Origin: Pseudomonadota bacterium | GTDB taxonomy: Bacteria; Pseudomonadota; Gammaproteobacteria; Burkholderiales; Burkholderiaceae_C | Assembly: GCA_018241225.1 (NCBI GenBank) | Contig: JAFEEG010000006.1 | Location: 1 to 64,000 of the forward strand | Length of the DNA: 64,000 bases | Direction: 5' to 3' | Shown: piece after piece, positions 8,239 through 16,894 of the stretch | How positions within the stretch are numbered: position 1 is the stretch's first letter | How the letters are laid out: every line of letters starts with the position of its first letter | Made by a program: the position numbers and the translations under genes | Notes under the pieces: generated by a model | Seen by the model: the letters and a program-made list of their open reading frames with translations, nothing else | What the model was told of the DNA's origin: nothing | Database searches by the model: none

Positions 8239-8669
8239 GGAATGCTCCTCAGAAATTGTTCAAGGATGATGCAGGCCGATGCGGCATCTGCGTCGCTGGC
8301 GCCTTCGGCCAGCGCCTCGGTGGTGCTGTAGCGCTCGTCCACCTGGTAGACCGGCAGGCGAAAGCGCCCTTCGAGCTGGCGCGCGAACTTCAGCGCGGCG
8401 CGGGTGTTTTCGTGCGGCGCGCCGTCGGGGTGGTAGGGCACGCCCACCACCAGCGCGTCGGGCTGCCATTCGCGGATGCGCTTCTCGATCTGCACGAAGC
8501 GGGCATCGCCTTCGGCCGCAATGGTGCCCTGCGGGGTCGCGTTGGACAGCATGCGGTTGCCGCTGGCCACGCCGGTGCGCTTTCGCCCGTAGTCGAAGGC
8601 CAGAAAGCTTTGGAAATGGGACGGGACGGAAGGGGCGGTGTCAGGGGGCATGGCCGCTCCCGACATCAA
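8235..8669 (-). CDS. ruvX: RuvX/YqgF, putative pre-16S rRNA nuclease
   Basis: A 144-residue RNase H-fold protein with the N-terminal catalytic motif FDYGRKRTGVASGN (Asp at about 26) and a C-terminal acidic segment (EGASDADAASACIILE). The family processes the 5' end of 16S rRNA. It has about 20 extra N-terminal residues; M2 (8666) is an alternative start. It overlaps both neighbours by 4 bases (algH stop and pyrR start). The algH-ruvX-pyrR-pyrB order is common in proteobacteria. Confidence 0.9.
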   Translation of the reverse strand: MMSGAAMPPDTAPSVPSHFQSFLAFDYGRKRTGVASGNRMLSNATPQGTIAAEGDARFVQIEKRIREWQPDALVVGVPYHPDGAPHENTRAALKFARQLEGRFRLPVYQVDERYSTTEALAEGASDADAASACIILEQFLRSIP

Positions 8670-9265
8670 GCGTGCCCCGCCTCTGGAGACAGTTTCCAGG
8701 CTTCCAGGCCCAGCAGCATCAGCGCCTTGCTGTAGCGCTGCTGCACGGGCGTGTCGAAGATGACGGCCGGATCCGCGTCGACAGTGAGCCAGCTGTTTTC
8801 AGCCAGCTCGGATTCGAGCTGGCCCTCGCCCCAGGCCGAGTAGCCCAGCGAGACCAGCACCTTGCGCGGGCCGGCGCCGGTGGCCAGCGCCTCCAGCACG
8901 TCGCGCGAGGTGGTGAGCTCCAGCCCGCCGGGAATGGTCATGGTGGAGGCGTAGACCGGCTCGGTGTTGTCCGGCGGGTTGGCGAACACCGGCTCGTGCA
9001 GCACGAAGCCGCGCTCGGTCTTGACCGGACCGCCCTGGAAAACCGGCTCGTCGCCGATGTCGGTCTGGTTGGTGGGCAGTTCGACTTTTTCGAACAGGGC
9101 CCGCAGGTTGATGTCGCTGGGCTTGTTGATGACCAGGCCCAGCGCGCCGCGCTCGCTGTGCTCGCACAGGTAGACCACGCTGCCAGCAAAGGCTTCGTCC
9201 CGCAGGCCCGGCATCGCGATCAGGAAGTGATGCGTGAGGTTGATACGGGCAGAATCGGACGACAT
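8666..9265 (-). CDS. YqgE/AlgH family protein (UPF0301)
   Basis: A 199-residue protein of the YqgE/AlgH family, named after an alginate regulator of Pseudomonas; the molecular function is unknown. Conserved features are LTHHFLIAMPGL at the N-terminus and FQGGPV in the middle. The start at 9265 gives the conserved MSSDSARINL N-terminus; the frame is open further upstream but would overlap the divergent photolyase. It heads the eight-gene minus-strand run. Confidence 0.88.
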   Translation of the reverse strand: MSSDSARINLTHHFLIAMPGLRDEAFAGSVVYLCEHSERGALGLVINKPSDINLRALFEKVELPTNQTDIGDEPVFQGGPVKTERGFVLHEPVFANPPDNTEPVYASTMTIPGGLELTTSRDVLEALATGAGPRKVLVSLGYSAWGEGQLESELAENSWLTVDADPAVIFDTPVQQRYSKALMLLGLEAWKLSPEAGHA

Positions 9266-10802
9266 GCCGCCGATTTTACTGGCCGTTGATAAAACCTTTC
9301 CCCGGGGCCTGATGTGGTTTCGGCGGGACCTGCGCCTGGCGGACAACGCGGCGCTCTTTCACGCCCTGCGCGAGTGCCGCGAAGTGGTGTGCGGCTTCGT
9401 CTTCGACACCGCCATCCTCCAGGGCCTGCCCCAGGCCGACCGCCGGGTGGAATTCATCCGGGAATCGCTGGCGGAGCTGGCCCAGGCGCTGGAGGCGCGC
9501 GGCGGCTGCCTGGTGGTGCGCCACGGCCCGGCCGAGGACGAGCTGCCCCGCCTGGCCCGCGAGCTGGGCGTGCAGGCCGTGTACGCCAACCGCGACGACG
9601 AACCCGCCGCCCAGGCGCGCGACGCCCGGGTGTTCGGCGCCCTGGCCAACGCCGGCATCAGCTTCCACACCCACAAGGACAAGGCCATCTTCGAGCGCGA
9701 CGAGGTGCAGACCCAGGCCGGCCAGTCCTTTTCGGTGTTCACGCCCTACAAGCGGGCCTGGCTGGCCAGGCTGGACGACTTCTTCCTCAAGCCCTACCCG
9801 GTCGAGCACTATGCCGATGCGCTGGTGCGCGCGCCGCAGGCGCTGCGCACGCCGGTGCCCACGCTGCAGGCGCTGGGCTTCGAGAAGACCAACCTGGGCG
9901 AGCTGGAAATTCCGACCGGCGCCAGCGGCGCCGCGCAGTTGTTCGAGGATTTCTTCGACAAGCGGATCGACCGCTACCACGAGGCGCGCGACTACCCCGG
10001 CATCCGGGGCCCCAGCTACCTGGGCATCCACCTGCGCTTTGGCACCGTGTCGATCCGCGAGGTGGCGGGCGTGGCGCACCGGCTTTCGCTGTCGGGCAGC
10101 CAGGGCGCGGCCACCTGGCTGGGCGAGCTGATCTGGCGCGAGTTCTTCTTCCAGATCCTGGCGCACCATCCGCAGGTGGCCCAGGGCAAGAGCTTCCGGC
10201 CCGAGTACGACAAGATCATCTGGCACCACGGCAAGCATGCCGATGCGCTGTTCGACGCCTGGTGCGAAGGCCGCACCGGCTACCCGCTGGTCGATGCCGC
10301 CATGGCCCAGATCCGCCAGAGCGGCTACATGCACAACCGCCTGCGCATGGTGGTGGCCAGCTTCCTGTGCAAGGACCTGGGGCTGGACTGGCGGCGCGGC
10401 GAGGCGTTCTTCGCCACGCACCTCAACGACTTCGAGCTCTCGTCCAACAACGGCAACTGGCAATGGGCGGCCGGCAGCGGCTGCGATGCGCAGCCGTGGT
10501 TTCGCATCTTCAACCCCGTCACCCAGAGCGAGCGCTTCGACCCCGAGGGCAAGTTCATCCGGCGCTACCTGCCACAGTTGGCCCAGCTGTCCGATCGTGC
10601 CATTCATGCGCCCTGGCTGGCCACGCCGGTCGAGTTGGAGGGCGCCGGCGTACGCCTGGGCGAGACCTACCCCCACCCCATCGTCGAACACGCCCAGGCG
10701 CGCGAACGCACCCTTCAACGCTATGCGGTGGTCAAGGAAGCGGCTGTCGCTTCCGGCAACGGACAGCCGGCACGAAAAAAACAGCGCCCGGCGCAGCGTT
10801 GA
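9264..10802 (+). CDS. phrB: Deoxyribodipyrimidine photolyase
   Basis: A 512-residue FAD photolyase that splits cyclobutane pyrimidine dimers using blue light. The N-terminal antenna-binding domain starts at GLMWFRRDLRLADN. The C-terminal FAD domain has RTGYPLVDAAMAQI, GYMHNRLRMVVASF and SSNNGNWQWAAGSGCD. The start at 9264 overlaps the algH start codon on the other strand, leaving no intergenic promoter; the ATG at 9312 (MWFRRDLR) is an alternative that frees 46 bases. The last 25 bases also carry the hairpin that ends the chpA transcript. Confidence 0.93.
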   Translation: MPPILLAVDKTFPRGLMWFRRDLRLADNAALFHALRECREVVCGFVFDTAILQGLPQADRRVEFIRESLAELAQALEARGGCLVVRHGPAEDELPRLARELGVQAVYANRDDEPAAQARDARVFGALANAGISFHTHKDKAIFERDEVQTQAGQSFSVFTPYKRAWLARLDDFFLKPYPVEHYADALVRAPQALRTPVPTLQALGFEKTNLGELEIPTGASGAAQLFEDFFDKRIDRYHEARDYPGIRGPSYLGIHLRFGTVSIREVAGVAHRLSLSGSQGAATWLGELIWREFFFQILAHHPQVAQGKSFRPEYDKIIWHHGKHADALFDAWCEGRTGYPLVDAAMAQIRQSGYMHNRLRMVVASFLCKDLGLDWRRGEAFFATHLNDFELSSNNGNWQWAAGSGCDAQPWFRIFNPVTQSERFDPEGKFIRRYLPQLAQLSDRAIHAPWLATPVELEGAGVRLGETYPHPIVEHAQARERTLQRYAVVKEAAVASGNGQPARKKQRPAQR

Positions 10803-10816
10803 ACTGCGACGGGCGC
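10775..10816 (-). terminator. Rho-independent terminator of the pil-chp operon
   Basis: On the minus strand the arms GCGCCCG and CGGGCGC (810-816 and 784-790 past 10000), with an inner CGCAG/CTGCG pairing, are followed by a run of seven T (A-run 10775-10781 on the plus strand). It starts 23 bases after the chpA stop. The hairpin and T-run lie within the final codons of the convergent photolyase gene. Confidence 0.8.
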
Positions 10817-10838
10817 CCAGCCTTGGAGCAATGAAAAA

Positions 10839-13800
10839 TCAGGCTTGCAGGGAAACCGCCTCGGCCTGGGTGTAGCTGCGCACCAGGCGCAACAGCTCTT
10901 CTTCCGAATAAGGCTTGCCCAGGTAGTTGTTCACGCCCAGCTGCTTGGCATGCTCGCGGTGCTTCTCGGCGATGCGCGAGGTGATCATGATGATCGGCAG
11001 GCCGGCCAGCGACTCGTCCGCGCGGATGTTGCGCGCCAGGTCGAAGCCGTCCATGCGCGGCATCTCGATGTCCGACAGCACCAGGGCAGGACGCTCTTCC
11101 TGCAGGCGCTCCAGGGCCTGCAGGCCATCGGCCGCCAGGGCCACGCGGTAGCCTTCGCGCTGCAGCAGGCGCTGCGTGACGCGGCGCACGGTGATCGAGT
11201 CGTCCACCACCAGCACCAGCGGCACCTGCGCTGCGGCCGTCTCTGCCGCCGGCAGCACCGGCGCGCCCTCGGCGGACGCTGCAGAGGCATCTGCGCCGTC
11301 GACCTTGCGGGCTTCGCCCAGCTCGCGCGGCTGCAGTGCCCGGGCCTGCTCGCCATGCACGGAGGCCACGGCCACCGGGTTGTAGATCAGCGCCACCGCG
11401 CCCGAAGCCAGCACCGAGATGCCGGCCAGGCCGGGCAGCGTCGACAGCTGCGGGCCGAGGTTCTTCACCACGACTTCCTGGTTGCCCAGCACTTCGTCCA
11501 CGTGCAGCGCCACGCGCTGTGCGGCGCTTCGCACCACCACCACGGTGTTGGCGCGCCCCGGCTGGCGGTCGCTGCGGGCCGAGGACTGCAGCAGCGCGCC
11601 CGACCAGTAGAAAGGAAGCTCTTCGCCGCCGAAGGTGTAGCGCGCGGTGGCATAGGCCTGCTCGAGCTCGGTGGCGCTCACGCGCTGCACCAGCTCCACC
11701 AGGTTGGAAGGCACCCCCACCGACAGCTCGCCGGCGCGCATCATCACCACGTGCGTCACCGCAGTGGTCAGCGGCAGCACCAGCTTGAAGACGGTGCCTT
11801 GGCCCTGCGTGCTTTGCGTCTCGATGCGGCCACCCAGCGCGGCCACGTCGGCACGCACCACGTCCATGCCGATGCCGCGCCCGGCCAGTTCGGAAACCTG
11901 TTCGGCCGTGGAGAAGCCCGGCTGGAAGATCAGCTCGGCCGCGTGCTGCGGCGTGACCGCCTCGCCCTGCGGCACCAGGCCCAGGGCGTGGGCGCGGCGC
12001 GCAATGCGCTCGATGTTCAGGCCCGCGCCATCGTCGCGGAAGCTCACCGACACGTCGTTGCCTTCGTGGTGCAGGTCGATCACGATCAGGCCGCTGGCTT
12101 CCTTGCCGGCGCTCGAGCGCGTAGCCGCGTCCTCGATGCCGTGGGCCACGCAGTTGCGCAGCAGGTGCTCGAAGGCCGGCGTCATCCGGTCCAGCACGCC
12201 GCGGTCCATTTCGATGTTGCCGCCGGTGATGTCCAGGCGCACCTGCTTGCCGGTGTCCTTGGAGGCCTGGCGCACCACGCGGTACAGGCGCTCGGAAATG
12301 CCCTCGAACTCCACCATGCGCGTGCGCAGCAGTCCGCGCTGCAGTTCCCGCGTCTGGCGGGCCTGGGCGCTCAGGTCGTCTTCGGTGGCCTGCACCGTCT
12401 TTTGCAGGGAGCGCTGCACGGTGGCCACGTCGTTCACCGACTCGGCCATCATGCGGGTGAGTTCCTGCACGCGGGTGAAGCGGTCGAACTCCAGCGGGTC
12501 GAAGGCCTGGGCCGAATCCTTGGCCTGGGCCAGGCGCGACTGCATCTGGCTTTCGGCCTGCACCTCGATGTCGCGCAGCTGCTGGCGCAGGCGGTCCAGG
12601 TTGCCGGTCAGGTCCACCAGCGAGGTGCTGAGCTGACCCAGTTCGGCCTCCAGGCGCGAGCGGGTGATGATGACCTCACCAGCCTGGGCCACCAGGCGAT
12701 CGAGCAGTTGCGTGCGGATGCGCACCACCTGGCCGGCGCCGCCGCGCATCGGCGTGAGCGAGCTCGATGCCGGGGCGACCAGGCGCTGCGCCGGTACGGC
12801 AGGCGTTGCGGCAGCTGCGGCATCGGACACGGCGGGCTGCGCCTGGGCAGCAGCAAGCGCGGGCTCGTTGGCAGCAGCGGGCGTGGCAGCCGCAGGCACG
12901 GCGTCGGCCGGCGCTGCCGCGGGCGACACCAGCACTTGCACCGGCGCGCTGGTGGGCACGGCCGAGGTAGCGGCCACCGCGCGCTGGGCAATTTCGGCCT
13001 GCGCGGCGCCGTCGGCGGCACGCAGGCTGTCGAAAGCGGCCTGCAGCGCGTCATAGCGCCCGTAGAGGTCTTCGATGGCCTGGCGCGGGATGTTCTCGAC
13101 GCCGATGATTTCGACCTCGGACTCCATGCGGTGGGCACGTTCGCCCAGGCGCATGGCGCCCGCCAGGCGTGCACTGCCCTTGAGAGTGTGCAGCGCGCGC
13201 AGCACGATGGCCCGCTGGCCCATGTCGTCGGGCAGCTCGGCCCAGGCGCGCAGCGAGTTGGCCAGTTGGGGCAGCAGGTCGGCCGCCTCTTCCTCGAAGA
13301 TGGGGAACAGGTCGGCATCGACCGCGTCCGCCACGTCCATGGCGTCGTCGGAATCTTCCAGTGCCACGTCGGCCGGCGCATGCTGCGCGTTGGCGGCCAG
13401 GGGCTGCACCAAGGGCGCGGCGGGCTGCACCGGCGGCAGTTGCGCAGCAGCCAGGTCGCGCAATGCCTGCAGCGTTTCGGGCGCGGGGTCCTTGAGCACG
13501 CCGGCGGCAAACTGGTGCAGCAGGCGGCGCAGCTCGTCGGCGGCCAGTGCCAGCACGGTGCCTTGCTCGTGCGTGCCACGCCCCAGCATCTGCAGGTGGG
13601 TCAGGGCCGCCTCGAACTGGCGCGCCATGTCCGACAGGCTGCGAAAGCCCACGGTGGCAGAGCTGCCGGCCAGCGAATGCGCCAGGCCGATGGTCGAATC
13701 CTGCACGCGCAGGTGCGGCTCCAGCGCCCATTCGCCGACTTCAACGCTCAGCTGGCGCGACCACTCGTCCGCCTCGTTGAGGTAGACGTTGTACAGCGCA

Positions 13801-16800
13801 ATGCCGATTCGCAGCGGGCCGATGACCTTGAACGACTCGTCGGCCGACGCGGCAGGCTGCAGTTCTTCTTCAAGCGGCGCAGCCTGTACTTCCTCATCGG
13901 CAGGCTTGGCGGCGCTGTCGGCGGCAGGCACGATGCCGGCAGCAATCTTCTGCTCTTCGGCAAAGGCCTCGAAATCGAGCGTGGGCAACTCCTGCGCCGC
14001 GGCGGGCACCACCGGTGCGGCGCGCAGCTCGAACGGGTCGGCCAGCGCCGTGGGCTCGAAATCCGGCTCGGCAGCTTCGATGGACTTGGCCGGCGCAGCG
14101 GGCTCGGCCACGAAATCGATGTGCACGTCCAGCGATTGCGGCTCGCTGGTGCGCGGGATCGTCTCTCCCTCGAAATCGAGGAAGTCGGTAGACGGGAAAT
14201 CCGCCACGTCGTGCGACTCGAAGGGGTCGGGCTGGGCGGCGACGGGCGCAACCGGCTCGGCTGGCTCGGCAAACGACGCCGGCTCGAGCTCCAGGTCGGG
14301 CAGCTTGTCGAAGTCCGGCAGGGGCGGCAGTTCGGCCGCCGGTGCCAGCGCGGGCTCCAGCGGCACGGGCGACGAAGGCTCGGCAAACGACGCCGGCTCG
14401 GCCGCGATCTGGCGGGCCGCGACGGCCAGCGCCAGCGGATCGACCGAGGGCACGGCGGGCGCAATCAGCGGCTCGCCGCTGCCCAGCGAGCGGGCCAGGT
14501 CGCCGAAGGGCGCGGACTGCCAGGAATGCGGTTCGCCCGAGGCAATGGCCTCGACCCAGGCGCCGAAGTCGCGCAGCGCGGTGCTGGCGCCAGCAATCAG
14601 CGCCTTGCTGGCAGGGCGCTGGTCGGCCAGCCAGGTGTTGAGCACCTGCTCCATCGACCAGGCGGCGTCGCCGAAGTCGGTCAGGCCGACCATGCGCGAG
14701 CTGCCCTTGAGCGTGTGGAAGGCCCGGCGCAGGATCGTCAGCTCGCCCACGTCCGTGGGGTCGTGGTCCAGCTCGCCCACGGCCACCAGGCCGTTCTCGA
14801 CGACTTCACGCGCCTCGTCCAGGAAGATGTTCTGCAGGTCGTCTTCGGCCAGCTCGGTGACGAAGGTCTCGGGCAGCGCTTCCAGTGGTGCGGGGCCGGT
14901 GATCTTGGCGGTCCAGCTGTCGGCGGCCCTGCTGAATTCCTCGATGGGCGAAGAAGGCGCCGGCGGGCCGTCCTTCTTCTTTTTCTTGGGGTTGGCCAGC
15001 TCGGCCAGCTTGGCGGCAATCTGCGCGTCGATCTGGTCCGGCGTGAGCGGTGCGGATTCGGCCGGCGCGGCAGCTGCAGCGATGACGGCGACAGCGGGCG
15101 CCTGCGCGGCGGCGGCCTGCTCTTCGGCCTGGCGGCCCATCAGCGGCTTGAGCTCGCCGGCCTGCGCGTCGAACACGAACAGGCGCTTGGCCAAGGCCGG
15201 CTGGTAGCCCAGCATGTCGATCAGGAAGCCCAGCGCGCCCAGGTTGTTGCCCAGCGCGTCGAATGCACCCGGCTCGTCCGCCGGGGTGGAGCGCGCCATC
15301 AGCTCGTCCACGTTGTCGCGCATGCGGGCCACGGTCTGCGCGGCCTGGTCCAGGCCCAGCACCGAGAACACGCCGCGCATCTGCGTCAGCTGCCCCGGCA
15401 CGGTGCTCAGGTGGTTCTTTTCCGTGGGATGACGGAAGAACTGGTCCATCGCCTTTTCGAGCTCGGACAGGTGCGTGCGCAGCTCGTCGACCACGGTGCC
15501 CATGGTCTGGCGGTCGCTCACGCGGCGATACAGCTCCTCCATCCACGGCTCGAGCGGCTCGGAGCGGCCGCCCTCGCGGGCCCGCTCGATGCGCCCGGCC
15601 AGTTGCACGGTGCGCGCGGTCAGCTGGCGGTCGTTGGGGTCCAGGTCCTCGAAGGCGGCTTCCAGGTACAGCACCGAGGTCGCCACTTCCATGGCCAGCT
15701 CGGTGGCCGGCGGCTTGCCCGAATTGAGCGACGCGTTCACGGCGTTGTTCAGCGCCTGCACCATCGGCAGGCTCGGCGGATGGAGCTTTTGCAGCGACTC
15801 GGTCAGCAGGCCGAAGCTGTCCACAGCCTGGCGCACGCGGCCCATGTCGCCGCCCGAGAGCGCCGACCACATTTCCTTGGCGCCCTCGATGCGCTTGCGC
15901 GCCTGCGCCAGCACTGTGGGGTCGAAGCGGCCGAACTGCTCGCTGGTGTAGTCGACGGCCTTCTCGTCCTCGATGTCCCACGCATCGCGCACGGCACGCA
16001 GCGTGGGCGCCTCGTCGCGCATGCCAGGCACGGCCTGGGCGCAGAAGAAGAGCAGGTCCTGACCGAGCCGGTCGGACACGGTCTCGTCACCGCGAGCCAG
16101 CGTGGCGTATTGCAGCAGCACGCGCGATGCGGCGCGCTTCACATAGACGTCGGGCGTGACCAGCGACAGGCCCAGCGCCTCGAAGAAGCCGCCGGCCAGT
16201 GCCCAGAAGCTGCGCGAGCGGGTGCCGCCAGCGCCGCGCGAGAGCCCCACGCAGATTTCCTGCAGCCGCCGGGCGGCCACGTCGTCGCCGCTCTTGACGA
16301 CCTTGAGCAGTTCACGATCGAACTTGGAGCGCACCGCCGGGTCGTAGACCAGCGCCGGCTTGCTGCTTTCCAGGTGGATGTCGACCCAGCGCCAGGACAG
16401 CGACCACAGGTCAGCCGGATGCACCCGCTCGTTGCCCACCAGTTCGAGCACGTCACGGTATTGCGGAAACAGCGCAACCGACGACACCGACTTGCCGGCC
16501 AGCAGGGCCTGCAGGAAATCGGTGACGGCAAAACCGGCGCGGTCGAGCTTTTGCACTGCCGCCTCGGTGCAGCGCTGGGGCTCCTGCACGAAGCTCTGCA
16601 CGGCGAATTCCATGGCGCCCAGCACCAGTGCCGGCGACGGATGGCCCACCATCTGCAAGGCACCCACGGCCTGGTGCAGTTGCTGGCGCACCAGGCGCAG
16701 CGGACCGGCGTCCGCGTCCACGGCGCCGCCGCTTTCGCGGGCGAAACGGCGCAGCGACTTGCCGCAGGTCTCGAGGGACTTCTGTATTTCGCCGAGCACC

Positions 16801-16877
16801 CAGGCCAAAGGCCCGAGGTCTTCAGCCCCCTGCGCGTTGCCGGCGACAGGGGCGGTTGCGGGGGCGAGGGTCGACAC
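10839..16877 (-). CDS. chpA: ChpA/PilL-type hybrid chemosensory histidine kinase
   Basis: A 2012-residue CheA-like kinase of the Pil-Chp pathway, which controls type IV pilus activity. Read in order: N-terminal helical HPt-like segments without a clear His; three canonical HPt domains with phosphoacceptor His in FHTLKGSSRM (about 719), HSLAGSSATV (about 1065) and LHTLKGSARL (about 1229); Ala/Pro/Glu-rich linkers; a dimerisation helix pair; an HATPase around 1540-1700 (DDGAGLN, GRGIGMDVVR); a CheW-like domain; and a C-terminal receiver (LVVDDSITVRR; acceptor Asp in LVLSDIEMPRMDG near 1935). The start is GTG. It lies 17 bases after pilJ. Pseudomonas ChpA also mixes several Hpt-type domains. Confidence 0.93.
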   Translation of the reverse strand: MSTLAPATAPVAGNAQGAEDLGPLAWVLGEIQKSLETCGKSLRRFARESGGAVDADAGPLRLVRQQLHQAVGALQMVGHPSPALVLGAMEFAVQSFVQEPQRCTEAAVQKLDRAGFAVTDFLQALLAGKSVSSVALFPQYRDVLELVGNERVHPADLWSLSWRWVDIHLESSKPALVYDPAVRSKFDRELLKVVKSGDDVAARRLQEICVGLSRGAGGTRSRSFWALAGGFFEALGLSLVTPDVYVKRAASRVLLQYATLARGDETVSDRLGQDLLFFCAQAVPGMRDEAPTLRAVRDAWDIEDEKAVDYTSEQFGRFDPTVLAQARKRIEGAKEMWSALSGGDMGRVRQAVDSFGLLTESLQKLHPPSLPMVQALNNAVNASLNSGKPPATELAMEVATSVLYLEAAFEDLDPNDRQLTARTVQLAGRIERAREGGRSEPLEPWMEELYRRVSDRQTMGTVVDELRTHLSELEKAMDQFFRHPTEKNHLSTVPGQLTQMRGVFSVLGLDQAAQTVARMRDNVDELMARSTPADEPGAFDALGNNLGALGFLIDMLGYQPALAKRLFVFDAQAGELKPLMGRQAEEQAAAAQAPAVAVIAAAAAPAESAPLTPDQIDAQIAAKLAELANPKKKKKDGPPAPSSPIEEFSRAADSWTAKITGPAPLEALPETFVTELAEDDLQNIFLDEAREVVENGLVAVGELDHDPTDVGELTILRRAFHTLKGSSRMVGLTDFGDAAWSMEQVLNTWLADQRPASKALIAGASTALRDFGAWVEAIASGEPHSWQSAPFGDLARSLGSGEPLIAPAVPSVDPLALAVAARQIAAEPASFAEPSSPVPLEPALAPAAELPPLPDFDKLPDLELEPASFAEPAEPVAPVAAQPDPFESHDVADFPSTDFLDFEGETIPRTSEPQSLDVHIDFVAEPAAPAKSIEAAEPDFEPTALADPFELRAAPVVPAAAQELPTLDFEAFAEEQKIAAGIVPAADSAAKPADEEVQAAPLEEELQPAASADESFKVIGPLRIGIALYNVYLNEADEWSRQLSVEVGEWALEPHLRVQDSTIGLAHSLAGSSATVGFRSLSDMARQFEAALTHLQMLGRGTHEQGTVLALAADELRRLLHQFAAGVLKDPAPETLQALRDLAAAQLPPVQPAAPLVQPLAANAQHAPADVALEDSDDAMDVADAVDADLFPIFEEEAADLLPQLANSLRAWAELPDDMGQRAIVLRALHTLKGSARLAGAMRLGERAHRMESEVEIIGVENIPRQAIEDLYGRYDALQAAFDSLRAADGAAQAEIAQRAVAATSAVPTSAPVQVLVSPAAAPADAVPAAATPAAANEPALAAAQAQPAVSDAAAAATPAVPAQRLVAPASSSLTPMRGGAGQVVRIRTQLLDRLVAQAGEVIITRSRLEAELGQLSTSLVDLTGNLDRLRQQLRDIEVQAESQMQSRLAQAKDSAQAFDPLEFDRFTRVQELTRMMAESVNDVATVQRSLQKTVQATEDDLSAQARQTRELQRGLLRTRMVEFEGISERLYRVVRQASKDTGKQVRLDITGGNIEMDRGVLDRMTPAFEHLLRNCVAHGIEDAATRSSAGKEASGLIVIDLHHEGNDVSVSFRDDGAGLNIERIARRAHALGLVPQGEAVTPQHAAELIFQPGFSTAEQVSELAGRGIGMDVVRADVAALGGRIETQSTQGQGTVFKLVLPLTTAVTHVVMMRAGELSVGVPSNLVELVQRVSATELEQAYATARYTFGGEELPFYWSGALLQSSARSDRQPGRANTVVVVRSAAQRVALHVDEVLGNQEVVVKNLGPQLSTLPGLAGISVLASGAVALIYNPVAVASVHGEQARALQPRELGEARKVDGADASAASAEGAPVLPAAETAAAQVPLVLVVDDSITVRRVTQRLLQREGYRVALAADGLQALERLQEERPALVLSDIEMPRMDGFDLARNIRADESLAGLPIIMITSRIAEKHREHAKQLGVNNYLGKPYSEEELLRLVRSYTQAEAVSLQA

Positions 16878-16894
16878 GTTGGGGTGCTCGTCGT

